Shown one piece after another: positions 53,525 to 64,000 of a stretch of DNA of 64,000 nucleotides. The number at the start of each line of letters is the position of its first letter. Within the stretch, counting starts at the first letter, position 1. Below the pieces are notes generated by a model. The model was not told where the DNA came from. It saw nothing but the letters and a program-made list of their open reading frames with translations, and made no database searches. Made by a program: the position numbers and the translations under genes. Source of the stretch: an uncultured Bacteroidota bacterium (lineage in GTDB: Bacteria > Bacteroidota > Bacteroidia > Bacteroidales > F082); NCBI GenBank assembly GCA_913009685.1, contig CAJVXP010000005.1, positions 1-64,000 of the forward strand, read 5' to 3'.

Positions 53525-54295
53525 ATGACTTTATCCTATTTTTTTGCGTTGCTCAGTGGTCTTTTATCAGGTGGTGCGCTAGGATTGACCGGCGGTGGCG
53601 GTTCTATCCTGGCCGTTCCTTTATTGGTGTACCTTGTTGGCGAAAACATTCATTTGGCCATTGGAACTTCGCTGGTTGCGGTGGGTGTTACATCGCTGAT
53701 ATCCTCAGTCAGCTATATGCGACAGTCGCTGGTGAAATTCAAAATTGCCTTCTTTATGGCTGCTCCGGGACTTGTGAGTACCTACCTCGGCGCATTGATC
53801 AACAAGCAGATTAAAGGGCCTGTCTTGTTACTCATCTTTGCATTGTTGATGATTTGCATTGGCTATATGATGGCATCGAGAAAAGCACCGGAGAAAAAAG
53901 AGATGACAGGCCCGGCGACCATCAATTATCCCAGAATTTTAACTCTCGGTTTTCTTACCGGTCTTGCCAGTGGGTTTTTTGGTATAGGTGGTGGTTTTCT
54001 GTTGGTTCCGGCTCTTTTTCTGGGTGCCAATCTCAAAATGAAAGAAGCCATTGCCACCTCTTTATTTATCATTTTCCTATTCGGGATGTTTGGGCTGGCG
54101 AGTTACCTGATTCAGGGTCGTGAAATTAATTTAATGATCAGCACGGTGTTTGTAGCGGGTGGTTCATTAGGAGGCATCATCGGCGCTTTTTACGCCAAGC
54201 GCATCGACCAGCTCTGGCTACGTCGCATATTTTCAGTTTTCATCATCCTGATTGGTTTCGCTATTTTTGCTGAAAATTTGATTAAACTCCTGTAA
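53525..54295 (+). CDS. TauE/SafE family sulfite/organosulfonate exporter
   Basis: The 256-residue membrane protein has about eight helices in two repeats. Each repeat begins with the family glycine motif: GLTGGGGSILAVPLLVYL (about 20-38) and GFFGIGGGFLLVPALFL (about 152-168). Family members export sulfite, sulfoacetate or thiosulfate, or import thiosulfate. Its pairing with a rhodanese supports a sulfur-compound substrate. Substrate and direction are not read from sequence. Confidence 0.9.
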   Translation: MTLSYFFALLSGLLSGGALGLTGGGGSILAVPLLVYLVGENIHLAIGTSLVAVGVTSLISSVSYMRQSLVKFKIAFFMAAPGLVSTYLGALINKQIKGPVLLLIFALLMICIGYMMASRKAPEKKEMTGPATINYPRILTLGFLTGLASGFFGIGGGFLLVPALFLGANLKMKEAIATSLFIIFLFGMFGLASYLIQGREINLMISTVFVAGGSLGGIIGAFYAKRIDQLWLRRIFSVFIILIGFAIFAENLIKLL

Positions 54296-54612
54296 ATTAT
54301 CATATTAGCCCACTAAATTACCGGACTCAGGAATGTAGATTCCGTGATGACTTCATGCATTATTTCGTCACAATCCCTAAGGATAGCCTTTTGCCGGTAG
54401 GGATTTGTGCCAAAAGCACTCCTGTGGAGCCCATTCCAACTTGTGGAGAAAAAGGATTTAAAATCCAATGAGGACTTCTAATAATTGCTCTTCCGGGTGG
54501 TGCAGGGTTATTCTGATTTTTTTAAAAACGTTTTCCTCAATAAACAAAAATAAAGGAAAATGTTTTGTGTATTAAACAAAAATGATTATTTTTGTAAAAC
54601 AAAGAAAACACT
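54296..54612. repeat. Intergenic palindromes and an inverted motif copy
   Basis: AATCCCT (54372-54378) pairs with AGGGATT (54399-54405). GGATTTAAAATCC (about 54454-54466) repeats the palindrome seen before pdxA. GAGGACTTCTAATAATT (54470-54486) is an inverted copy of the dispersed motif. The end holds the promoter of the next gene. No coding sequence is seen. Confidence 0.55.
54564..54594 (+). promoter_or_regulatory. Promoter of the AAA ATPase gene
   Basis: TTTG (54564-54567), 19 bases, then TATTTTTG (54587-54594) is a complete Bacteroidota -33/-7 match. The predicted transcript start near 54601 lies 12 bases before the ATG. Confidence 0.75.
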
Positions 54613-55809
54613 ATGGAACAATTGTATGAAATATTTGATGTCAAACTCCGCTTGACTTCTTTGAGGTTTAGCAGGTTTTTGTACCATACCGTTAATTGGG
54701 ACAACCGACTTATTTCCATACTTGGCGCGAGAGGCTCGGGAAAGACAACCTTAGTTCTACAATATATCAAACACAAATTCCGAACGCCTTCCAAAGAGGT
54801 TTTGTATGCAGATGTAAATCATTTATATTTTTCAAGAAATACACTGCTGGAACTGGCAGACGGATTTTATAAAGCCGGAGGGAAATATCTTTTTTTGGAT
54901 GAAATCCATAAATACCGTGGTTGGTCAAATGAAATAAAGCAAATACATGACACGTATAAAGGTTTGTTTGTGGTTTTTACAGGGTCTTCTATACTTGAAA
55001 TAAAAAAAGGGGAGGCTGATTTAAGTCGCAGGGTTGTCAGCTATCTTCTGCCTGGTCTTTCTTTTCGCGAGTTCCTGGAGATGGATCAGGCTTTGAAATT
55101 TGATTCTGTCGGCTGGGACGAATTGTTGCGGTATTCCGTTGAAATAGCACATAATATAACAAGCAAAATCAAACCTTTGGCTTATTTTGGAGATTATTTG
55201 AAGTATGGTTATTACCCGTTTTTTGTGGAAGGGAAACGTGAATATCCTGAGAAATTAATGAATACCATAGAGCTGATCCTTGAAGTGGACCTGCCGGCTG
55301 TGGAGTCGATTGATTTTGCACAAATACAAAAGCTTAAAAAATTACTGGCCATAATTTCCGAGTCCTCTCCTTTTAAACCGAATACACAGAAACTGTCAGA
55401 AATGGTTGGTGTTTCAAGGGTTACGCTTATTAAATTTTTTTCCATGCTGAACCATGCACAGTTGCTTTTGTTGCTGCAAAGCGCCACCAAAGGTATCAGG
55501 AAGTTGGGAAAGCCTGAAAAGATTTACCTGAATAACACGAATTTGATGTATGCCCTTGCTCCACAAACCGTAAACAGTGGTAATTTGCGGGAGACATTCT
55601 TTTTGAACCAGGTACGATATGGGCATAGTGTTATGTTGCCGAAAGCGGGTGATTTTCTCGTGGAAAACAAGTTTTTGTTTGAAGTTGGCGGTAAAAATAA
55701 AACACGAAAACAAATTGCCGGCCTGCCCAATGCTTTTGTTGTGAAAGACGATATTGAAACCGGTGCCCCCGGTGTGCTGCCTTTGTGGCTGTTTGGGTTT
55801 TTATATTAA
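54613..55809 (+). CDS. AAA ATPase (AAA_14) with C-terminal nuclease-like domain
   Basis: The 398-residue protein has an AAA_14-type ATPase domain: P-loop GARGSGKTT (about 35-43), Walker B KYLFLDEIHKYRGW, and sensor VFTGSSILE with the downstream SRRVVSYLLPGLSFREFL typical of the group. A helix-turn-helix-like stretch follows (SEMVGVSRVTLIKFFSML), and the C-terminus (LVENKFLFEVGGKNKTRKQI) resembles the degenerate PD-(D/E)XK fold of DUF4143. Function of these stand-alone ATPases is unknown; they often sit in accessory regions. It has its own promoter and no partner gene. Confidence 0.82.
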   Translation: MEQLYEIFDVKLRLTSLRFSRFLYHTVNWDNRLISILGARGSGKTTLVLQYIKHKFRTPSKEVLYADVNHLYFSRNTLLELADGFYKAGGKYLFLDEIHKYRGWSNEIKQIHDTYKGLFVVFTGSSILEIKKGEADLSRRVVSYLLPGLSFREFLEMDQALKFDSVGWDELLRYSVEIAHNITSKIKPLAYFGDYLKYGYYPFFVEGKREYPEKLMNTIELILEVDLPAVESIDFAQIQKLKKLLAIISESSPFKPNTQKLSEMVGVSRVTLIKFFSMLNHAQLLLLLQSATKGIRKLGKPEKIYLNNTNLMYALAPQTVNSGNLRETFFLNQVRYGHSVMLPKAGDFLVENKFLFEVGGKNKTRKQIAGLPNAFVVKDDIETGAPGVLPLWLFGFLY

Positions 55810-55856
55810 AAAGCCACGGCTTTTGTTGGTTTGGGCCACAACAAAAGAGGAATCAG

Positions 55857-57979
<2,123 letters not shown>

Positions 57980-58050
57980 GTTCCGCCTTTGCTAAGGCTT
58001 CGGCGGACAGAGTCAGACGCTTTGCTGTCAATCAGTTGTTATTCATTGTA

Positions 58051-58147
58051 TTTGCTTTTAACTTTTAACTTTTGCCTTTTTACTTTTAACTTTTGCCTTT
58101 TAACTTTTAACTTTTAACTTTTGCCTTTTTACTTTTAACTTTTATCT
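58051..58147 (+). repeat. TTTTAAC/TTTTGCC heptamer repeats
   Basis: Units TTTTAAC, TTTTGCC and TTTTTAC alternate for about 95 bases after the arcA stop codon. Related units occur between tRNA genes at 20404-20498. Such short repeats are liable to slippage. Confidence 0.8.
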
Positions 58148-58151
58148 TGTA

Positions 58152-59423
58152 CTACCATTTAACATTCTCTCTTGCCACGGGCATAGTCATACAGCGTGCA
58201 CCGCCGCCGCCGCGTGAGAGTTCGTTGCCTTTGATGGTGATGACCACCTTTTTATAATCGTCTAAACTAACTTTCCCACGGATAACATCGGTTGCTTTGA
58301 TAATTTCAAAACCATGACGGCTCATGTTTTCGATGGTGTGTATGTTACGTTCGTAGCCTATCACTTTACCCGGTTCCAGCGCAAAAAAGTTAGCCCCGCT
58401 CTGCCACTGTTCCCGTTCCTGGTCGTAGAGATGGGTGTTGCCACCACAACTCACCGGTTCCATATCCATTCCCAGTTTCCTCAGCCCATGAAGCAGGCTT
58501 TTCTCTTCGCTGATTTTCGTTACCTTGTTACCCTCAATGGTAATGTGAATATTCAGGTAGCGTGAAGAGTTCAGTATCAACGGTTCAAAAACCATACATT
58601 TGTCTTTGTCAAGGAAAGTGAAGGTCATGTCGAGGTGGATAAACGACTCCGGTTTGTATGGAAGTTCCTGTACCAGAATATGTTTTATCCCCGGTTTTGT
58701 CTTCATGTATTCGATCATGCTGTCGATTCCCTGAGTAGTGGTTCGGTTGCCGGTACCGATAATGAGTACGTCATCGCGGGCCACAAGCACATCGCCTCCT
58801 TCGATGGTTCCTCTTCCGCTATCGTCAAAATCTAAGACTGGGTTGACGGCTGTCGTATCAAACAGGGGATGGTGAGAAAAAATGGTTTCCATTATGATAG
58901 CTTCCCGGTCGCGGACAGTATTGGCCATTTTGCTGATTATCACCTGGTCCCCTATTGAGAAACTGGCATCGCGGGTGAAAAAGAAATTCGGTAACGGGCT
59001 CAGAGAAAAGCGTTCGTTATCAAGAAAACTGGTGAGGTTGTTCTTTTGCATTTCCACTCCCTCGATGAGTTTTGAAGCCAGCTTAGGTGCGGAAAGTGTT
59101 TTTATGTAGTTGCAAAGATTGTAACGTTTCTGCGAACGACGCTCGTGTTCGCAAACTTTCTCCAGCAGGTTTTCCCTGACGCTGTCGTTTTCCAGTACTG
59201 TTTGTAACAAATTGACCGCCTCAAAAACCTTCGTCTGCGTTTTCAATACACCCACAAACTCATTGTATTCGGGGATAGCTACGCTCAGATTTAAAATGTC
59301 GCTATACAGCGCTCGCTCTGCATTTTCGGGCGTCATGTTTTCCACTTCGGCTCCAGGGGTGTGCACGATGACCCCTTTTATCTTGCCAATTTCTGAATTT
59401 ATGTTTACTGCAAGTTTATCCAT
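58152..59423 (-). CDS. arcA: Arginine deiminase
   Basis: The enzyme hydrolyses arginine to citrulline and ammonia, the first step of the arginine deiminase pathway for ATP or pH homeostasis. The 423 residues show FTRDASFSIGD, the substrate-binding EGGDVLV region, IHLDMTFTFLD (catalytic histidine and aspartate) and the nucleophile cysteine in GGGGARCMTMP near the C-terminus. No arcB, arcC or antiporter gene is adjacent, so ATP production by the full pathway cannot be shown here. The next upstream gene, a YbaK-like deacylase, starts 11 bases before in the same direction. Confidence 0.95.
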   Translation of the reverse strand: MDKLAVNINSEIGKIKGVIVHTPGAEVENMTPENAERALYSDILNLSVAIPEYNEFVGVLKTQTKVFEAVNLLQTVLENDSVRENLLEKVCEHERRSQKRYNLCNYIKTLSAPKLASKLIEGVEMQKNNLTSFLDNERFSLSPLPNFFFTRDASFSIGDQVIISKMANTVRDREAIIMETIFSHHPLFDTTAVNPVLDFDDSGRGTIEGGDVLVARDDVLIIGTGNRTTTQGIDSMIEYMKTKPGIKHILVQELPYKPESFIHLDMTFTFLDKDKCMVFEPLILNSSRYLNIHITIEGNKVTKISEEKSLLHGLRKLGMDMEPVSCGGNTHLYDQEREQWQSGANFFALEPGKVIGYERNIHTIENMSRHGFEIIKATDVIRGKVSLDDYKKVVITIKGNELSRGGGGARCMTMPVARENVKW

Positions 59424-59434
59424 GATTGTGAATT

Positions 59435-59947
59435 TTAATTGTTTTCGGGTGTTGGGTTGATAAACCCAAAACCGTTTTGACGTTCTTTTAAAAATTTCAT
59501 TAAATCGAAAAAGCGAATTACTACGCTGGCCGTGTTGTCGTTGGGATGGAAACTCACTTTTTCAGCTTTCTTCAGCTGTTCATCAAGAAAAACATAAACA
59601 TGATGTTCGCTGTCGTTGATTAAGCCAAACAGCGAAACAGAGCCTGGCTTCACACCAAGGTATTTTATCATCCGCTTTTCAGAGGCAAAACTCAGTTTCC
59701 CCTGATGCAACATTTTCTCCAGACTGTGAATTTCGAACGGCGTGGTGTCTTTTATGATGACAAGATAATGCCGGTTTCCTTTGTGATTTCTGAAAAACAG
59801 ATTTTTGCAATGGGTGGCATCGATGTCTTTCCAGTAATCCAGCGCTATTTCGATGGTATCTAACGGCGGATGCTCGTAAATCTCATAAGGAATATCCAAA
59901 TGTTCAAGGTATTCCAAAACTTTTTTTCTGTTGGCTTCGCGATTCAT
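59435..59947 (-). CDS. YbaK/ProX-type aminoacyl-tRNA deacylase
   Basis: The 170-residue protein has the YbaK/EbsC editing fold: PYEIYEHPPLDTIEIA near the N-terminus, HCKNLFFRNHKGNRHYLVII, the KPGSVSLFGLIND segment and VSFHPNDNTASVVI near the end. Family members remove wrongly attached alanine from tRNA-Pro (PrdX/ProXp-ala type). It is upstream of arcA with an 11-base gap, so they are probably co-transcribed. An 11-bp repeat array lies just upstream of its start. Confidence 0.88.
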   Translation of the reverse strand: MNREANRKKVLEYLEHLDIPYEIYEHPPLDTIEIALDYWKDIDATHCKNLFFRNHKGNRHYLVIIKDTTPFEIHSLEKMLHQGKLSFASEKRMIKYLGVKPGSVSLFGLINDSEHHVYVFLDEQLKKAEKVSFHPNDNTASVVIRFFDLMKFLKERQNGFGFINPTPENN

Positions 59948-59966
59948 CTTTCTTTTAATGGTTATG

Positions 59967-60036
59967 GTCGTTCGGTTGTCATTCGCTTCGCTGTCAAACA
60001 GTTGTCAATTAATTGTCAGACAATTGTCAGGCATAG
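59967..60036 (+). repeat. 11-bp tandem array, copy 3
   Basis: Units GTCGTTCGGTT (59967), a 15-base GTCATTCGCTTCGCT (59978-59992), then GTCAAACAGTT, GTCAATTAATT, GTCAGACAATT and GTCAGGCATAG run without interruption. It begins 20 bases upstream of the YbaK-like start codon. The 15-base unit is identical to that at 37704-37718. Confidence 0.9.
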
Positions 60037-60047
60037 TTTCATATTTT

Positions 60048-60082
60048 CATTCTTCATTCTTCATTCTTCATTCTTCATTCAT
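60048..60082 (+). repeat. CATTCTT heptamer microsatellite
   Basis: Five units of CATTCTT (the last variant) lie directly 3' of the lipoprotein stop codon (minus strand). Confidence 0.85.
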
Positions 60083-60083
60083 C

Positions 60084-61199
60084 TTACGGTTTCCAGTCGG
60101 CGATAAACAGATTGATACCATGTTGGTTATGGTTATTGCGACTGGAGGAGAAAATTAATTTTTTTCCATTGAACGAAAACATCGGAAAGGCATCAAACGT
60201 GTTGTCGTAGGTAATTCTTTCTATATGCTTTCCATCCAGGTCAACCATGTAAAGGTTAAAATCAAAGCCGCGTGTACCGGCATAATTTGAGCTGAAAATA
60301 ATGTGTTTTCCATCCGGAGTGAAGAAAGGCGCCCAGTTGGCTTTTCCCAAATGGGTTACCTGTTTCAGGTTGCTGCCATCCACGTTGCAGGTGTAAATCT
60401 CCATCTTGGTTGGCATAACGAGATGCTGCTTTAGCAAATCCTTGTAAGTTTTGATTGCTTCCGGTGTTTTGGGGCGGGAAGAGCGAAATACCAGCATTTT
60501 CCCGTCCGGGGAGAAGAATGCACCGCCATCGTATCCCAGCTGATGCGTTACCTGATGCACATTGCTGCCATCAATGTCGCAGGTGTATAGTTCCAGGTCG
60601 CCGGAGCGGTCGGAGGTAAATACAATTTTGTCACCTTGTGGCGAAACGGTAGCTTCGGCATCGTAACCCGGACTCTTTATAAGCGTGTCAATGATTTGGC
60701 CTTTCAGATTTGCTACATAAATGTCAAAATCTTCGTAAACGGGCCATACATATTTTCCATCGCTGCGTTTTTTAGGAACGGGGGGACAGGAATCTCCTCC
60801 GGCACGTGTGGAAGCATAAAGTATTGTCGTGTCGCCAGGTAAGAAATAGGAACAGGTAGTTCTGCCCAATCCGTTGCTCAGAAGGGTGGGGATGGTCTCT
60901 TTCATGTCGCCATCGGCAAGACGGAAGTAGTAAATCTGGTCGCAATGGGAGCCCCAGGCTTTGTTGCTGGCCTGAAAGACAATCATTTTGTCGTTAAAAC
61001 TAAAATAAGCTTCGGCATTGTCGCCACCAAAAGTGAGCTGTTTCATGTTGGCGAGATGTTTCTCCTGCGGATAATGCACGGTAGTGTCAGGTGTTAAGGC
61101 TGATGTGCTTTTTTGGTGTGGGTTACTCCCGTTGTTGCATGCATTCAGACCAAAGACCATGATGGAAATCCCTGCGAAATAGTAAAAGATCTTTCTCAT
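60084..61199 (-). CDS. TolB-like beta-propeller lipoprotein
   Basis: The 371-residue protein has a lipoprotein signal (lipobox GLNAC, cysteine about 21) and then repeated WD40-like PD40 blades: FSFNDKMIVFQAS, SPQGDKIVFTSDRSGDLELYTCDIDGSN, FSPDGKMLVFRSS, FTPDGKHIIFSSN and FSFNGKKLIFSSS. These form a six-bladed TolB-type propeller in the periplasm. No peptidase domain follows, so a binding role is most likely; the partner is unknown. Single gene with its own promoter box. Confidence 0.88.
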   Translation of the reverse strand: MRKIFYYFAGISIMVFGLNACNNGSNPHQKSTSALTPDTTVHYPQEKHLANMKQLTFGGDNAEAYFSFNDKMIVFQASNKAWGSHCDQIYYFRLADGDMKETIPTLLSNGLGRTTCSYFLPGDTTILYASTRAGGDSCPPVPKKRSDGKYVWPVYEDFDIYVANLKGQIIDTLIKSPGYDAEATVSPQGDKIVFTSDRSGDLELYTCDIDGSNVHQVTHQLGYDGGAFFSPDGKMLVFRSSRPKTPEAIKTYKDLLKQHLVMPTKMEIYTCNVDGSNLKQVTHLGKANWAPFFTPDGKHIIFSSNYAGTRGFDFNLYMVDLDGKHIERITYDNTFDAFPMFSFNGKKLIFSSSRNNHNQHGINLFIADWKP

Positions 61200-61234
61200 G
61201 TTTTGTATAAGTTAATTTGATGGTTTGCGATGGA

Positions 61235-61242
61235 CAAAAGTA
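61235..61242 (-). promoter_or_regulatory. -7 box of the beta-propeller lipoprotein gene
   Basis: The minus strand reads TACTTTTG, matching TAnnTTTG, 35 bases upstream of the start codon. Confidence 0.5.
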
Positions 61243-61348
61243 AGCATTATTGGCGGGAAACCATAAAAATTAAGTGCTGTTTTCAGTGGATAAGTTCAAG
61301 ATACAAAGGCTAAAAATTCCGCTTTAAAACGAGTTTGTGTTTTCGATA

Positions 61349-61370
61349 CTTCAGGTGAAGACGCCTGAAG
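61349..61370 (-). terminator. Hairpin after uvrA
   Basis: CTTCAGG (61349-61355) and CCTGAAG (61364-61370) make a seven-pair stem with an eight-base loop, nine bases after the uvrA stop. No T run follows, so termination is uncertain. Confidence 0.4.
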
Positions 61371-61378
61371 CAGCAACT

Positions 61379-64000
61379 TTAATGCAACTTTTCCCGGAGA
61401 AATTTGCCCGTATAAGATTTTTCGCAATTCACAATTTCTTCCGGTGTGCCTTCAAAAATAATTTCGCCGCCGTGGTCACCGCCTTCCGGCCCTAAGTCAA
61501 TAATCCAGTCGGCTGATTTGATGATTTCGGCATTGTGCTCAATCACGATGATGCTGTGGCCGTTTTCAATCAGCGCGTTAAAAGCCTGTAGTAGTTTGCT
61601 TATGTCGTGAATATGCAGTCCGGTCGTTGGTTCGTCAAAAATAAAGAGGGTGGGGGAGCTGCCGGCGCCTTTTGAGAGAAAAAAAGCCAGCTTGATGCGT
61701 TGTGCTTCGCCGCCGCTGAGGGTATTTGAACTTTGTCCGAGCCGCAGATAGCCCAGTCCTGTCGCCTGCAGCGGCTTTATTTTTTCGATAATCTTCTTTT
61801 CCAGAGAGTTGTTTTGTGTTGCCTGTCCGAAGAATTCGATGGCATCATCCACAGCGAGACTTAAGATATCCGAGATGGTCTTGTCGCGGTATTTAACCTC
61901 CAGTACTTCGTCTTTAAACCGCTGTCCGTTGCAGGTATCACATTTTAGATAAATGTCGGCCATAAACTGCATTTCCACTTTAATTACACCTTCACCTTCG
62001 CACTGTTCGCACCGTCCCCCCGGAATGTTAAAAGAGAAGTAGCCGGGTTTGTAAGCCCGTAATTTGGCCAGTGGCTGGTTAGCAAAAAGCTGACGGATTT
62101 CATCGTAAGCTTTCAGGTAAGTGGCCGGATTGGAACGCGAAGAGCGGCCAATGGGATTCTGGTCGATGTATTCCACCCGCTGGATGCGATTAATTTCTCC
62201 TTCGAGCAGGGCAAATTTTCGCTCGGAGGTGGCTTCGCCGTTGAGTCTTCTTTTCAGTGAGAAGAACAGAATGTCACGCACCAGCGTTGACTTGCCCGAA
62301 CCGCTGACACCCGTAACCACGGTCAGTACGTTTAGCGGGATTTTTACGTAGAGGTTTTTCAGGTTGTGCTCAAAAGCGCCTTTTACCTCAATATAGTTGT
62401 TCCAGTGTCGCCGGTGTGCCGGTATTTCGATTTGCTTTCTCCCTGTCATGTACAGCGCGGTGTAGCTGATATCGTTGTCTTTCAGCTCGTCAAAAGCTCC
62501 CTGAAAAATTAGTTCGCCGCCATGTTCGCCAGAATCAGGACCGATATCAATAATCTGGTCGGCGGTCCTGATGATGTCCTCTTCGTGTTCCACCACAATA
62601 ACCGTATTACCAATATCGCGCAAGTGTTTTAAAACTTTAACAAGCCGTTGTGTATCGCGTGGATGCAGGCCAATACTGGGCTCGTCAAGAATGTACATGG
62701 AACCTACCAGCGAACTACCGAGCGAAGTGGCGAGATTGATGCGCTGCGATTCGCCTCCGGAGAGTGTGGCCGAAGGGCGGTTGAGTGTGAGATAACCCAG
62801 GCCAACATCATTCAGGTACTGCAGCCTGTTGACAATTTCCAGCAGCAGCCGGCGGGCAATTTTTTCATCCACTTCGCTGAGTTCGATATTCTTAAAAAAC
62901 TCAAGGCTTTTGTTAAGCTGCATTTGGACAATCTCGGAAATAGTCTTTCCGGCGACTTTCACATAGTTGGCATCTTTACGCAGGCGGGTACCTTTGCATT
63001 CGGTACAAACCGTTTTTCCGCGGTAGCGCGAGAGCATGACACGGTATTGAATCTTGTAAGCCTGTTCCTCAAGAGAGGTAAAAAAGTCGTTCAGTCCTCC
63101 GAAATAACGGTTTCCGGTCCAGAGCAGTTCTCTTTGCTCTTCGGAGAGTTGATAGTAAGGTTTGTGGATAGGGAAATCAAACTTGTAAGCGTTTCGGATG
63201 AGACGCTCTTTCCACTGTCCCATTTTTTCTCCTTTCCAGCAGGCGATAGCTCCATCAAAAACGGAAAGTGCCGGATTGGGGACCACCAGTTTCTCGTCAA
63301 TGCCCATGATGTTACCGAAACCTTCGCAACGTTTGCAGGCGCCATAAGGATTGTTAAAAGTAAATAGGTTAACCGAAGGCTCTTCAAACTGAATACCGTC
63401 CAGTTCAAAGCGGTGGGAGAAATCCGTTGTATGAGGTTTGCCATTCGTATCGTAAGAAATTTTCAGGTAACCATTGCCTTCGTAAAAAGCCGTTTGTACC
63501 GAGTCAGCAATGCGTGCTTCCAGCTCTTTTTCGTCGTGGGCAACTCTGATGCGGTCAATAACAAGATAGCAATCTTTAGGTTTGGTTTTGTCTGTTATCT
63601 CGTCCAGTATTTCTTCCATTCTTCGAATTTTGCCCCTGCTCATAATTCGACTAAATCCTTGTTGCAAAAGAATTTGCAGTTGTTGTTTCAGACTTCGGCT
63701 GCCGTTGGTTTTCAGCGGTGCAAAAATCAGGACATCGCTACTCTCAGGCAGTGTGAGTATAAAGCGGGTAACATCGCTTACGCGATGACGTTTTACCTGC
63801 CGGCCGGAGATGGGAGACCAGGTTTTTCCGATACGGGCAAACAGTAGTTTCAGATACTCGTAAACCTCCGTTGAAGTGCCTACCGTAGAGCGTGGATTGC
63901 GTGTTTTTACCTTTTGTTCGATGGCAATGGCGGGTGAAATACCCAAAATGGCGTCCACATCGGGTTTGTCCATACGTCCGAGAAATTGACGGGCATAAGA
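61379..64000 (-). CDS. uvrA: Excinuclease ABC subunit A (N-terminus beyond the window)
   Basis: UvrA recognises bulky DNA damage and loads UvrB. The visible part is about 873 residues. Its coding start lies outside: bases 63974-64000 continue in frame with residues SYARQFLGR, which normally sit about 70-90 residues from the N-terminus. The second half of the first ATPase (LSGGESQRINLATSLG, YILDEPSIGLHPRD), the central zinc ribbon (CKRCEGFG and CTECKGTR), the second Walker A (GVSGSGKST), the CEQCEGEG zinc site and LSGGEAQRIKLA with FIFDEPTTGLH are present. Confidence 0.97.
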   Translation of the reverse strand, partial: SYARQFLGRMDKPDVDAILGISPAIAIEQKVKTRNPRSTVGTSTEVYEYLKLLFARIGKTWSPISGRQVKRHRVSDVTRFILTLPESSDVLIFAPLKTNGSRSLKQQLQILLQQGFSRIMSRGKIRRMEEILDEITDKTKPKDCYLVIDRIRVAHDEKELEARIADSVQTAFYEGNGYLKISYDTNGKPHTTDFSHRFELDGIQFEEPSVNLFTFNNPYGACKRCEGFGNIMGIDEKLVVPNPALSVFDGAIACWKGEKMGQWKERLIRNAYKFDFPIHKPYYQLSEEQRELLWTGNRYFGGLNDFFTSLEEQAYKIQYRVMLSRYRGKTVCTECKGTRLRKDANYVKVAGKTISEIVQMQLNKSLEFFKNIELSEVDEKIARRLLLEIVNRLQYLNDVGLGYLTLNRPSATLSGGESQRINLATSLGSSLVGSMYILDEPSIGLHPRDTQRLVKVLKHLRDIGNTVIVVEHEEDIIRTADQIIDIGPDSGEHGGELIFQGAFDELKDNDISYTALYMTGRKQIEIPAHRRHWNNYIEVKGAFEHNLKNLYVKIPLNVLTVVTGVSGSGKSTLVRDILFFSLKRRLNGEATSERKFALLEGEINRIQRVEYIDQNPIGRSSRSNPATYLKAYDEIRQLFANQPLAKLRAYKPGYFSFNIPGGRCEQCEGEGVIKVEMQFMADIYLKCDTCNGQRFKDEVLEVKYRDKTISDILSLAVDDAIEFFGQATQNNSLEKKIIEKIKPLQATGLGYLRLGQSSNTLSGGEAQRIKLAFFLSKGAGSSPTLFIFDEPTTGLHIHDISKLLQAFNALIENGHSIIVIEHNAEIIKSADWIIDLGPEGGDHGGEIIFEGTPEEIVNCEKSYTGKFLREKLH

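Noticed and set aside
62648-63367. 239-codon open frame opposite uvrA
   Set aside because: Shadow of uvrA; low similarity to any known fold and no ribosome site.

Overview
The window is one end of a contig from a member of the Bacteroidota, probably a Bacteroidales or Marinilabiliales-type organism. The evidence is the lineage promoter box TAnnTTTG (often with TTTG about 19 bases upstream), the MurF-alanine racemase fusion, the order rpsU-xerC-hpf-tRNAs-tuf-tRNA-Trp-secE-nusG-rplKAJL-rpoBC-DUF3467, an N-terminal signal peptide plus a type IX secretion (T9SS) sorting-domain remnant, and many short palindromic intergenic repeats. I do not name a genus. The first 99 bases are not biological: they are a poly-T run and a complete Illumina P7/read-2 adapter with its index.

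Layout. 0.2-4.7 kb: purE, pdxA and a murF-alr fusion. 4.7-13.4 kb: an envelope glycosylation island with one dolichyl-phosphate-mannose-synthase-like GT2 and four large multi-pass GT-C-like proteins, two of them clear paralogues, interrupted by a REP-associated tyrosine transposase with a hairpin on each side. 13.5-18.4 kb: a periplasmic thioredoxin-like protein, two tRNA-Val genes with a tRNA fragment between them, a PAP2-like membrane protein and a DPP-IV peptidase. 18.5-33.8 kb: the translation and transcription core. 33.8-39.1 kb: a secreted-protein gene reduced to its two ends, two small lipoproteins, a hydrolase, an rRNA methyltransferase and rpsF-rpsR-rplI. 39.2-47.6 kb: a MacB-type ABC efflux operon facing a sigma-54 activator and its histidine kinase. 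47.6-55.8 kb: accessory genes (lipoprotein acetolactate decarboxylase between 40-bp direct repeats, a SWIM/SNF2 helicase, rhodanese-TauE, a stand-alone AAA ATPase). 55.8-64 kb: ligA, arcA, a YbaK-like deacylase, a beta-propeller lipoprotein and uvrA, which runs off the window end.

How parts work together. The GT2 probably charges a polyprenyl phosphate with sugar and the GT-C proteins probably transfer it outside the membrane. The NtrC-like regulator and kinase probably control the divergent efflux operon: a sigma-54-like promoter (one deviation) lies in front of the adaptor gene, and a perfect dyad sits about 100 bases upstream of the predicted start. Two terminators, after rpsU and after hpf, are interleaved with the promoter of the next unit.

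The least explained material is intergenic. There are three arrays of an 11-bp tandem unit sharing an identical 15-bp variant, seven copies of a motif around GACTTCTAATAATT, polypyrimidine repeat tracts on both sides of the ABC ATPase gene, and several REP-like palindromes. I saw no CRISPR array, prophage, complete insertion sequence or obvious defence system.
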